Below are positions 47,599 through 59,500 of a DNA stretch of 64,000 bases, one piece after another (the first letter of the stretch is position 1; each line of letters begins with the position of its first letter). This DNA is from Elysia chlorotica. Lineage: Eukaryota; Mollusca; Gastropoda; Plakobranchidae. The DNA lies in NCBI GenBank assembly GCA_003991915.1, contig RQTK01000079.1:95604-159603 (forward strand). Reading direction: 5' to 3'. The notes beneath the pieces were generated by a model. That model was not told where the DNA came from, made no database searches, and worked only from the letters and a program-made list of their open reading frames with translations. A program made the translations under genes and the position numbers.

Positions 47599-48228
47599 TT
47601 TTTGACTCGATGTCATCTTTATCTGTGTTTAAAGACACAAACCAATCTCCTCGTCGTGAATAATTATTATTTATCAGTAAAAAAGCAAAGTATGTGCCAA
47701 TTTTCTCTTCACGCCTCAAGTGCGCACCTGTGCGCCGTATAGCCCTATGTACAATCTCTATCAACCTCTCCTTGACAAACGTAGGTGACAAACACGGAAC
47801 CCTGCTGGTGGCAGGCTTAATTAAAGTCTGTGCTTTCTCGCATGAGTGAGTACAGAAAGAGACTGAATCATCCCATCCTGAATCATCCCATCAAAGTCAC
47901 TCGCGGACTTCAATCACTCGGTATGGACATGCCGCCATTTCATAGCGTCGCCGTGAGCAAGTTCTCAGTTTAATACAAGGGGTAGTAAGTGCAGGGGCAA
48001 TATAAGCTTATATTCTTGACTAAGGTTAGGTTAACAATAAATACTTAAGTCCACTGTCTCAATTTAAAGCACTGCTGTACTTACTATCCCTTAAGCCTAT
48101 ACATCGAAATAGGCGCGCAGCCTAAAAAAACACAACCACCCCCCTCCCCCCCTCAAACAACAACATGAAAACCATCAGTATGTATTAAAACGCACGATAA
48201 AACAGAGTGCAAAGTTGACCAAGTAGTT

Positions 48229-48263
48229 CTCTCTCTCTCTGTCTCTCTCTGTCTCTGTCTCTG

Positions 48264-48312
<49 letters not shown>
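48229..48312. repeat. (CT)n/(CTGTCT)n microsatellite
   Basis: CT runs with regular G substitutions (ctctgtctctgtctctgtct), ending in a pure CT block. Confidence 0.95.
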
Positions 48313-48314
<2 letters not shown>

Positions 48315-48710
48315 ATTTAACGTATTCTAAATTAAGATATCCTTTGCGGCGATGATCAAAATTTGTAATGGTCATTTTCTAAAAGTTCTTCCTGAAAACA
48401 AAACTTTCCGAACAAAATTTATTTTTCCTTCAAAGGAGTCTTATTTAATCAGTTTTGTAGATGCTAACAAAGAATTTTTTAAAAGCGATAGATAATTTAC
48501 CGAGTGTTAGCCCAAATATCCATTAAGGTCCCTTTTCATATAAAAGGGATATAATAATAAATCAACTGTAAGCAGCTGCGGGTTTAAGTTTGAGGAGAAA
48601 AAAAAAGAAAATAGATAAAAGGAGAAATTGATAATGATAAGGATAAACATAATGAGAATATATGGCAAAGACGAGAAAGAGGCAGCTATTTGAAAATAAA
48701 AGAGACAGAA

Positions 48711-48712
<2 letters not shown>

Positions 48713-48783
<71 letters not shown>
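48713..48783. repeat. (GA)n microsatellite
   Basis: About 33 uninterrupted GA units. Confidence 0.97.
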
Positions 48784-48788
<5 letters not shown>

Positions 48789-49261
48789 TCAGAGAAGCAG
48801 GAAGGTACCGATTTTCTAGCTATTAATTGATCAATCCTCAGGACACCAAAAGAAGACATTCGCTATGAACATCTATTCAAAGGAAACAATCTCTTGTCCT
48901 TCGTTTTCATGGCTAGCTTAAACAACGATTAATGTTATGAAACCGCTGAGGGAGGCGCGTTGTTTGTAAGCTTTTGCCTCAGTCCTAGCCTTTTGATTTA
49001 TAATTATTGGAGACCAATAGTTTTTTCAGGTTTGAGTAATTCTTAGCCAGTTCGAAACAAATCGGAAACATGCATTATATGAGTGATGGGTGGTACACTC
49101 GATACAATCACTCTGGCGTGCACAATAGAAACCAAGATCGCGATCGAGATAAAAATATCTACATTAATCACTCTGCCTGCTAACAAAATATGAAGAGAAT
49201 GCAGTCAGCAAAGGCATAGAGAAAGAGTTCCAGATTGAACGATAGGGACAACTCCGTGTAT

Positions 49262-49262
49262 G

Positions 49263-49349
<87 letters not shown>

Positions 49350-49355
49350 GAGAGA

Positions 49356-49394
<39 letters not shown>

Positions 49395-49585
49395 AGGGGA
49401 AAGAGATAGGAAGAGAGAGAGTGGAAGAGGGATTAGAGTAAGAGAGGATGGGTAGAGAGAGATGATAGAGAGAGAGAAAGAAAGAGGGGTGCAGCAAGAG
49501 AACGGTAGATGAAGAGGGGCTAGAGTTGGAGAGAGGTAGAGTACGAGTGAGATAATGAGGGAGAGAGAGAGAGAAAGTGAGCGAT

Positions 49586-49636
<51 letters not shown>

Positions 49637-49638
49637 CG
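49262..49638. repeat. Compound (GATA)n/(GA)n tract
   Basis: About 21 GATA units (49263-49348), then GA runs interspersed with degenerate purine-rich sequence to 49638. The two long minus-strand frames over it are low-complexity artefacts. Confidence 0.95.
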
Positions 49639-50529
49639 AGGGTAGAGGAAAGATAACAATGAACAAGCTCTAACCCTTTTACCCCCCTCACTATTAATAT
49701 GCAAATGTAGCATCAAAAAGCTGGTAAAAGGATAGTTTACTGCATAAGCATTCACCTTGCATTCTGATTAGCGACGCAGATAGCTTATTGACTAACGGTG
49801 TATGTTGCTCTTTGGGTGTTGGCATTTTTTCTAGGCTTATAATTATGATTTGTTGTTGTTGTTTTTTTGTTACACTTTGTTATAATCATTTATTTTTCTT
49901 AGTTTGTTATTTACACAACCATGTCGTTAGATGATTTATATGATATGTACATTTTATTATCGATCTGATATTTTTCTTCTAGCGACCCTCCGATATCTGA
50001 ACCAAGGCACAAGGCGTTAGATAGAATTTCTGGTTACATAATCATTTGGCACTTGTGGAATAATCGTATGATTGATTGATTATACACCGGTGCCAAATAA
50101 TCGGTGGAGCCAAATACATCAGGAACAAATGTCCAGGACTCGGAACCAACAGGAACTGAACAAAAAATCTGAGGAGAAACCACAGGAAGAGAGAACAACA
50201 ACCAGGGACTCCATTCGGAGGATCTTTACCACTTTTAGGCAATCACATTGGTTCATTTTTATAAGTTTACTTCATATCTTTGCTATAAGCTGAGACTGAC
50301 ATCCCTTAAGTCTTTGTTTGATGCAGTGTATCGTGTTCTTAATTTTCACATCTGTTGTGAGTCTCCAAAATTGGCATGCGTCTTCATACTCTTTAAACGT
50401 TTCCTGTTTTCAAATGACCAGAGGGAGTTCTTTTTGTTTCTGAAATAATAGTCTTCTTTATTTTTATTTGATCGCTATTTGTCGAATCTTATCGGTCTTC
50501 ATACTTGTCTGTTATTCATGTAAGTAGTT

Positions 50530-50980
50530 TCACTTGTTGTCCAACCTCAATGACTCTCAGTATATCAGTTTTAACCCTAAATAAGTTTCCATTTTTTATT
50601 GGTTCAATAATGTTCCACGGTTAACAATCTCAATGGTTATTAACTTTATATTATTCCCAGTAAATGACTATATATAGTTCACTATCAGTGATTGTCCAAT
50701 CTGGTTATTCTCAATAGCTTTCAAGTCTCATAAGTATCAGCATTTGGTCGATTTGGTTATCTACAATCTGGTTATTCCCACTCAGTAGTGAGTCCAGTCT
50801 GATTATTCTCGGTTTTATTTTGCTCAGTCTTATTCTCAGAAGTTTTCCGTTCTCATTATTCTCAGCCGTTGTAACATCTCATTATTTTCATTATAATATC
50901 ACAGTATATTATCTGTTTTGATCTCGATACTTTTCAAATCATTATTAATCTCAGTTCTTGTATCATTTCTCTCTAAAAAT
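50530..50980 (+). repeat. Degenerate short-period repeat
   Basis: The phrase tctggttattctcaat and variants (tctgattattctcgg, tctcattattctcag, tcttattctcagaa) recur irregularly every 15-40 bases across about 450 bp. It looks like an old decayed minisatellite. No coding content. Confidence 0.5.
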
Positions 50981-51382
50981 GTCCAATCTTGGAAAAAAAA
51001 CAACAACTAACTGTTCAGGAATTCTTAAATGTTATTATTAATTGTCATCAATATTTAATTTTTGTCAGTTACCATCATGAAACAACATGCAACAAAAAGA
51101 TCACTGTGAAGTAAAATGACAGAAAACGGGAAGCCGTAAAAATGACTAGTTTTGAACCTGGTCTAGTCTCCGTTGCGATCTGCTATAGGAGAAAGTGTTC
51201 ATCTTGTTTTCAATAGATCTACTTTGACTGGCTTGGCTCTCATTTGGCCCCTGATGTTGTCACATATCCAGAGGTACAATCTATTTTCCATCTCAAAGAA
51301 TGGGAATCATGGAAGCGAAACGGATGGACCACCTCGATCTTGCACGCTCTCTTTTAAGAAAGTGATTTAGTTTTGCGTTATT

Positions 51383-51383
<1 letters not shown>

Positions 51384-51448
<65 letters not shown>

Positions 51449-51483
51449 GTCATCGTCACCGTCACCGTCAGCATCATCATCAC

Positions 51484-51544
<61 letters not shown>

Positions 51545-51577
51545 GTCGTCGTCGTGGTCGTCGTGGTCGTCGTCGTC

Positions 51578-51609
<32 letters not shown>

Positions 51610-51632
51610 CATCATTATATTATTATTATTTA

Positions 51633-51720
<88 letters not shown>
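51384..51720. repeat. (CAT)n followed by (ATT)n compound array
   Basis: CAT/ATC units with CGT and GGT variants to about 51614, then about 35 ATT units. It gives spurious poly-His, poly-Ile and poly-Met frames. Confidence 0.97.
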
Positions 51721-52511
51721 TTTATAATTATTAATATTACTATTATAATCATTATCATTATAGAAATGTCAGCATATTGTTATGTCATTAGGTCAGGGTA
51801 CGAGAGAGGCAGTGAATAAAAATATAACCAGTTACAGAAAGAGAAGGAAAAGAGGATGAGAGAGTCAATGTGTCTGCTCTGTTTATCGCTTGTCAATTTC
51901 TATATGAAATTAATAAAATCGAGAAAAAAATCATACCAAGACTTGATGTTAATGTTTCTCATACTTTATTTTTTTCTTTTCTTTATTGCAAAGATTTGTC
52001 AAAACCAAATAATCCCAATAGAAAATAAGGTTTATTTCTAATAAATGAATTACCCTTATCACATGATTCAAAGCTGACTCAATATGTGCACAGTATTTGG
52101 GGGTATTTTCAAAGATTTAATTTTTTGAAACACAAACTAGATCCACTGGTTAGAGTCATAACAGAAAAAGGTTAACCCTAGACCTCATTGCCATATCCAA
52201 AAAAAAAAAAACAACAACATAGATCTAGAGTAACATTTTTTATAACAGTACCAAAAAGCAACAGTAACTGCTCATTAAATTGTTACATAAGTTATGATAT
52301 CCCTATCAAAATATAAATTCATTTAATTTGAAAAAATGATTAAGAATAAATAAAACAACCATACATTTTTAGTATTTTCATGCACCGGTCATACATGACA
52401 GTCTGAAACTATAAACATGTAATATAAGTGTATTAGGTAGAAAAAAAAAGTAAAAAAGCAAACAAGTAATGCTGTTTTAATCTGTATGTATAAATAGTTT
52501 TTGCTCTGTGG

Positions 52512-52516
<5 letters not shown>

Positions 52517-52561
<45 letters not shown>
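52517..52561. repeat. (ATT)n microsatellite
   Basis: About 15 ATT units. Confidence 0.95.
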
Positions 52562-52563
<2 letters not shown>

Positions 52564-53084
52564 CAGTCCACCATTTTTAGATTGAAATACATCCTTTGCA
52601 TTGATGCAGCTTACATCTCAGGTCTGAAGTGTTCAACATATTAATATCAATTCCACATGTACAAAATCCTGAAAAGCGGCAAAAAAATTTGAAAGCATTC
52701 AAATATCGTTGTTGGAAAATTGGTTGTTTTAATCCCACAAAACAGGAGCAAGGATTATTTTCCTTCATTTTATCATTTTTTAAGTTAAAAAAAATATTAC
52801 ATTTTTTAAATTGAAAAAATCACATGTATTACAAACAAGAGAGTCTAACAAAGTCACATATCGATATAATGACTTAAAAATACTTTATCAAGTTAATAAA
52901 AATATATGGATTACAACAAGATTTTGAAGGGGATAGAAATGCAGATTTTGTGCAAAAGAAAATAATATTGTTTAAATGTCCAATACTAATTTGTGTTCTT
53001 TAAAGAAAATACCTTTATCTTTTTATAGGATGCATATAGACAGAGAGTATGGAAGAAAGACAAAGAGAGTAGAGGGAGTAGACA

Positions 53085-53123
53085 AGAGAGGGAGAGAGAG
53101 AGAGAGAGTGAGAGAGAGAGAGA

Positions 53124-53212
<89 letters not shown>
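53085..53212. repeat. (GA)n and (CAGA)n array
   Basis: GA runs with TGA/AGAA interruptions, then about nine CAGA tetranucleotides (53176-53211). Confidence 0.95.
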
Positions 53213-53214
<2 letters not shown>

Positions 53215-54464
53215 GCAAGAGCAGAGAGAAGGTAAGGAATATTTATTCTAACAGCTTCAGCATTTTCACAATCATAAAGTTTATCTTTCATCTTCTATGG
53301 GCAAGGCTATGGATTTCCAGTATTCATTATAATACATAATGACAGTAACTTAATGCTGGTATTTATACAATATGTACTTAATAATTATCTTTAAAACTAT
53401 GTACTTAAGTAATGACTTTTACAATAATTTCTTTGCCACCTATAAAGGTAATAAGTGTTGCAAATGCAGCTGTCACGTTTTATACTCTTTGTAAAATGGT
53501 ATGATCAAAGTGGTACTAAAAAAAAAAACTACATCTATTAAGATGCGTTGATCAAAGGAATTTAAAAAGTGTTTAGAAGCTTACAAGTTTTCATTAAAAA
53601 GGAACTAAAACTTTCATCCCAGCAAAAAAAAACACTTACAATGTTTTTGACGTGGATCATTCTCTTAACCAGACCTATCTGATGTGGTAAACATTTGCTC
53701 CATTTTAGGTTAAGAATACTGAAAAATGATAGTGTCATTTTTTTTCAATAAGCCTTTTGTCCAATACCTGATTTCCTAGAGACTATGATTGATACATTAC
53801 CTTTAATATGCTTCTAAAGAATGGACAATTTTAAAAAATTATAAAGTGAAATATAAGAAAACACATTTTTTAAATAAATATGTTGAGGTCTTTGAAAAAA
53901 GGGCAAACAGTAGGAAATTTCACCCTGCCTTGTGTTAATTTATCCTTACACTTTATTTTGAGTTGATTTATGGACTCTTTGAATTTGTAAAATATCTTGA
54001 ATAGTATCTTTAAAGGAATTTAAATAAATTTCCTTTCTACAGAAAACCCTTTTAGCTTAATATCTTAAAACAAGAAATTCTGAAAAAACAAAACAAAAAA
54101 AAACATGCTTTTTGCAGCATCTACACAAATGTACTGATGTATTTTTCCAGATATCACACTCCCTGATAAAACTGACATGACAGCAATTAGAATCAACAAA
54201 ACATCCAATTGTATTTTTAGTTCAGATTGGTAAAATTATTGGCAAACCTAAAATATACAAAAGCTTTTGTTCTTGTTGGAACAAAAAGCAGTTTGAAATG
54301 TAAAAATTCAAAACAAATATAATTTTCATACATGAAAAAATGTCATTGATATAAAGTTTAAAAAAAAAAAAACATCCATGCCCTCATAGCAAAAGAAGAA
54401 CAACCCTTTCCCAAAAGAAACAATCAAATCTAAAATTAAATAATAATATTCAATAAGTGTGCAA

Positions 54465-54800
54465 ATTTGTTAATAAGACCTGCAATAACATGATCACAGT
54501 TTACTAAAGAGGTAAATTATCCTCATATCACATATGCTGTTATTCAAACATAACAATTAATTTGAGGCTACTATATTCCTCTTATCACATGAGCTGCAAA
54601 ACAAAGACCACAGTGGTTGATGAAGGTTAATGATTCTCATATCACATAAGAAATCCTGCATAAAAAAATTGCAGTTAACTTAAGGGATATATAATCTTCA
54701 TATTATCACATAGGAAAACTTGCATTACAAAGATCACAGTTATCTCAAAGGATATTATAATCCTTATAACAAATAATGCTGTAGCATAAGAAACATACCT
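54465..54800. repeat. Degenerate tandem repeat, unit roughly 70-80 bp
   Basis: About four or five units recur, with the shared frame tgca...aa.atcacagtt, then a purine-rich gap, then at.tcctcatatcacata (atcctcatatcacatatgc, attctcatatcacataag, atcttcatattatcacatag). It lies 1.1-1.5 kb downstream of the minus-strand gene's stop, possibly within its 3' UTR. Confidence 0.6.
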
Positions 54801-55948
54801 TTTTAATTTGAAAGCATTTAAATATCACAGCTGAATGGAACATGTGCGGTTTTGCAATTTATTATAATACAAAAAACTTAACAAGGAAAGCAACATTTTC
54901 TCTTTGGTGACACATGGCTAGAATCCTTTGGTGCGCATGTATTATAATAATTAACATTGTGTAACACCACAATGAATCTGAAAATTGTCAATTTAGTTGT
55001 ATCTGATGCTTACTCTTGAATCCTTTGGTTATATTTGTACAGTAAAATTGTTATTCTTTTGCCATTGAGAAAAAAAAATCAGTAGATATCACAAATTTTA
55101 ATGTATTTGTCACTAAGGTAAGATCATATAATCAAAGCTAACCATATTCTTCTTTTGGAACATACACATCAAAACTTAAGATATCTGTTAAGTTACAGCA
55201 CAAATCTGAGACTTGTAGGATTTCAATACTATCAATGGCAAAAACTTAGGAAATTACAATATCGTTTATCATGGTTAAAATATGCATTATAATGAAGCTG
55301 ATAATAATTTAAGCTCAAGAGTAATGTTTCAAGAATTTAATGCATATAAAAAAATTATTTCCTTCAATAGAAAACAGCACATACAAATTTAAAGTAATAA
55401 ATCATTTTTGAAATTGGGAGTTTCTGCTGGAAAAAAATATCTCCTCTGAATGTTAAATGTAGATTTTGGATATTTCTCTGAACATAAAAGCATTTCCAGT
55501 GGAGAAATTATTATTTTCTTCTCATTATTTTTTTACAGTCTATAACTCTGAGTTTTATTTGTAATTATAAAAATAAAAACCAGCTTAACCATGCTTGGTG
55601 AGCCGAGGAGCTACTTACAATTCTAAGAGTTTAAAATCAATATTGATATTGCTTACTGAAACAGAATTTAGAGTTTAGTTTACTCAATTTTCCTCAAGAG
55701 ATAAGAGTAAATACCATGAAAGATAGATTTTAGGATGAATCCTTTCCAGTAGACAAAGCATTCAATTACTGCTTGGAAAACATATACACTCACTGTATGG
55801 TGCAGCTTGAACAGCTCCATAAATTAATTTTTTTTACATTTTTTTTTACCCAAATATTAGGGACATAAAAGTTACAAGTAATTCATAAACCATCTAAACA
55901 AAACGTGTGAGTAGCACCACCTGTCTTTGATGTAATGTTACACCCATA

Positions 55949-56578
55949 TCAATACTCCATAGCGAGATAAGACCAGTCCTGCCTCCCGGCGTCTGACACT
56001 GGACTAGTGAGAGGGGGTGGGTTCTCGTCCTCCACTCCCAGATCAGGCCCCAGCAGGAGCAGTTGCTCCTCTTGTTGCTGATGTTGCTGTGGGGAGAGCT
56101 GCAGCTGAGGCTTGGGCCGCAGTTGTTGCTGCTGGGGGTGGTTGAAGGTCAGCATGTATCTCACGTTTGAGCTCCGGGAAGGTCGAGAAGAGGCTGAGGC
56201 AAATGTTTAAATTAACATTATTCATCACATTGTAAAAGATCCTCTGAAAAGATTTTTAAAAATGTTTTTACATTTATTGGTTAATTCAATCCAAAATATC
56301 TTACGAAGTATGTATCAAATTTGTGATTAATTCTCCTTTTTATTGGAGTTTTTTCCCCCACTGTTTTTAATCAAAACTTGTGTTTCCCTGATTTTCACTG
56401 ACTATTATAAATAAGAGAGGGGGTAGGGTGTAGATATGGCTAAAAGAAACCAACGCTCAAACCAAAGGCTTTACACAATGCTGAACAGAAAAATTTCTGA
56501 CCTGGCTGGGATGTAACTCTTCTGTCCAGTCTGTAGCAAGAGGAGACAACCAGGGCTGACCCAGACTGTGGTCTTTGG
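55949..56578 (-). CDS. C-terminal exons and stop of the unidentified gene
   Basis: Exons 56502-56578 (QRPQSGSALVVSSCYRLDRR) and 55949-56193 (SSRPSRSSNVRYMLTFNHP, a Gln-rich tract, then SPVSDAGRQDWSYLAMEY and stop). The phases select this frame; the alternative frame in the last exon (ending APAGA) would not fit the upstream exons. The last exon lies 30 kb downstream, tail-to-tail, of AHI1. Confidence 0.88.
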
Positions 56579-59500
56579 CTGGAGTAGACAGAAAGAAGGA
56601 AAGAAAAGTGAGCTATATGAAGTCATATCTTGTTGTAAAAATAAATAACAAGGAAAAAATAATTACCTAACAAATTGAAATTACATGAATTAAATAATTT
56701 CTCATTTTATAATTGCACAGACATCAGGTAACTGAATCTAATTGTTTCAATCTGATTTTAAATCTTTTGACAAATATCTCGTCAACAAATGAAATAGAAT
56801 TGTATTTTCTCTGAGATATAACAAGGGTTTAAAAAAAATACTAACATCTCAAGTTCAGAATGAAATTGCATTGATTGAATAAAGACTTGTACTTGTCAGA
56901 GAAAGTCCTTTTTAAAAGAATTATTAAGTGAAACTGCTATGCTAAATGGTTTGTCTAAATGGTTTTCATGGTAAATTAAAAGTGGGAAAGGATTATGAAA
57001 TCTAAACATGAGTATTGCTGTGCTGCCCGCCTTGACAAGAAGGGGGAAAAAAGCATGTATCATAACTGACTTGAGTTGAAAATGGCATTATATAGGATCC
57101 CCCTGAGGAACCAAGAAAATGTTAAACCCAAAGACAGCTTTCTCCTCTTTGTTAGAGACTTGGATCTAAGACAAACCTCAGTCTGGATCTCGGCTGCTGG
57201 TGGAGAGATGTGCAGAATGCTGATTTTGGCCTCTGCTTCTTCATGCTATCTGGCAAACCTTCCAGCCATCCTGGTGTGTGGCCAGACTTTGGTCGCTTGC
57301 GTACGCCCTCCCAATAAAGATCACGGCCTCCAGCTAACCAGCCATCGGTGCGTGTTATCTTGAGCCCAAGATCTCTCAGCCTTGTGCTCTGACTGGTCTG
57401 TATGTGCTGCTGTGCAATGGGGAACTGAGAACCTGGCAGGAGAAAATCAAATAAAAATTGAAAGATGAAATATACAACTTCAGTAAATTCATTTCTAATT
57501 TGTTCCCAAGATATACACTTTCCTTTTCACTAGGAAAAGATTCAAGAATGTCTACCTTTGTATTTACAATGCTAATACATTAGAATTAGGTATCTTAGAA
57601 TAGAGCATGCAGCTTCAAACCAAATGACTCTGCATCTATCCTATTGTTAGGCCGCCTTTTTCCAAATGGTTGGGTTGATGTCAGTAAAATGTGACTAATT
57701 CAGACACAATGCCTGGTATCCTATCTTTGTTTTTAAGTAACAGCACATTCATAGGCACGAAAGAGACATTTACCCATTCTCATCGCAATGTGTTCCTTGT
57801 GTGTGCACTATTTTGGGGAATTAAACAATAATTTTTAGAGGCTAAATGCAGTGATTTTTATTATTTTGTAAATGGACAGTGCGCACATCAATACAAATAG
57901 GTGCTAGCACAAGAGTATACCCATGCACACAACATGTGTGCAGCGTGATGGGGAAAGGTTAAACAAAGAAAGAGCCTTGGAAAATATCAACCAGTTCAGG
58001 ACTATGTACTCACTGGAGTTAAGTCTGAAGATCATTGCATATATGACTCCATTGACGTTAAACAAATGAAGTTAACAACCAGTTCAGGACATGGTACTCA
58101 CTGGAGTTAAGTCTGAAGATCATTGCATAATTATATGACTCCATTGACGTTAAACAAATGAAGTCAACAATCAGTTCAGGACTATGTACTCACTGGAGTT
58201 AAGTCTGAAGATCATTGCATATATGGCTCCATTGACGTTAAACAAATAAAGTCAACAACCAGTTCAGGACTACGTACTCACTGGAGCATGAAGATCATTG
58301 CATATATGGCTCCATTGACGTTGAACAAATGAAGTAAACAACCAGTTCAGGACAATGTACTCACTGGAGCGCTGCACGATGGCTGTGAGAGGCCTCTGCC
58401 TCCCGTGTCTGGTTGTCCTGCGCCAGGCATCCTCCCTCTCCTGCTGAAAGTCTGTCTTGAAGTGCCCCCCGCCGCCGCTGTGAGAGTGCAGACCAGCTGC
58501 CTGGCCCATGGCCATCACTGGGGGGGAGTTGTTGATGACAAAGTACCTGGCGTGGTCCACAGCGCTCTGTGGGCGCTGCACATTCTGGCCAGGCACAGGG
58601 TGCTGCTGGTTCTGAAGGCTGGACAAGAAGAATCAGACCATCCTTTGTTTATCTTGATGTTTAGTCATTTGGGTTTCAAAGCAATTGAAAATTGGTCAAT
58701 AGTTTCAGAACATTTGAGAAAAGGAATGACTATTAATTCGTTGATAACATCTAACAAGAAAATTAATGCATTTCAAATTGTATTTCAAAATATTTAATTT
58801 TTTTTTTATAAATCAGAAATATGAAAAAGACTTGTGTCCACAAGGCCAGATTCCATGAACACAAACATCACATTATTTTTTTTATTATCTTTCGTTGTAT
58901 ACTTATTTATAATAATTTTTTCTTTAAGATTGCTTTTTTATCTTGATATAAAAAGTTTCATTTTGGCAGTCTTGAAAAATGTTGCTAAGCTGAGATGATT
59001 TAGTGAATACACATTTGGAATTAAAGAAAAACATACTTTTATATAAAAAGGTGTAAAATAAAATATGTACGAATTTCACCCTCAAGCAAAAAATGGTAAA
59101 CTACACCAGTCCACGCCAGTAAAATTGTCTAGGAGATCACAATAAATAAACACAAGGGACAACACAGTCCTGACTAACCCAAAGCGTGTCCTGCCTGGGA
59201 CTGCGCTGGTTGCCCTGCGACCAAACCGTGCTCCAGGCTGTTGGGTGTCCTTGAGTCTCACATCATCGTAGTTCCCCACAGGTGGAACCAGGTTCTCATC
59301 CGTGAAACCTCCATCATCTCGATCAGCTGCTCTTTGTGGTACTGTATCTTGTGGCTGTTGCTGCTGCTGCGACCGTTGCTGTTGATGTTGATGTTCCTGT
59401 GGGAGCTGTGAGCCAAGATCTATGACTAACCCCTCACCCTGTCCATGCACACCTGTTTAGAAGTTGAGATAATGTTGTGAGAAATATAAAAAAATATGCA

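Larger units (their letters stand above)
51860..55948. other. AT-rich region downstream of the minus-strand gene
   Basis: No coding exon recognised. Part may be the 3' UTR of the minus-strand gene: AATAAA-type signals (TTTATT on the plus strand) occur at about 55554 and further down, but none can be singled out. It contains microsatellites at 52517 and 53085 and the degenerate array at 54465-54800. Confidence 0.4.

Noticed and set aside
49164..49755. Minus-strand frames of 175 and 191 codons
   Set aside because: They are translations of (GA)n/(GATA)n DNA, giving Ser-Leu and Leu-Ser-Ile-Tyr runs with no domain or splice context.
50072..50293. 73-codon polar frame (NRWSQIHQEQMSRTRNQQEL)
   Set aside because: Composition is protein-like, but there is no splice-site support or recognised family, and it is short.
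51367..51819. 148-codon poly-His/poly-Ile frame
   Set aside because: Direct product of (CAT)n and (ATT)n microsatellites.
56043..56228. Alternative frame in the last exon of the minus-strand gene (ending APAGA)
   Set aside because: Does not fit the phase of the upstream exons, whereas the chosen frame links all seven.
57076..57363. 95-codon plus-strand frame
   Set aside because: Antisense of the minus-strand exon 57177-57432; no splice or start context of its own.
58405..58797. 130-codon plus-strand frame
   Set aside because: Shadow of the real minus-strand exon at 58365-58618, which has splice sites and matching phases.
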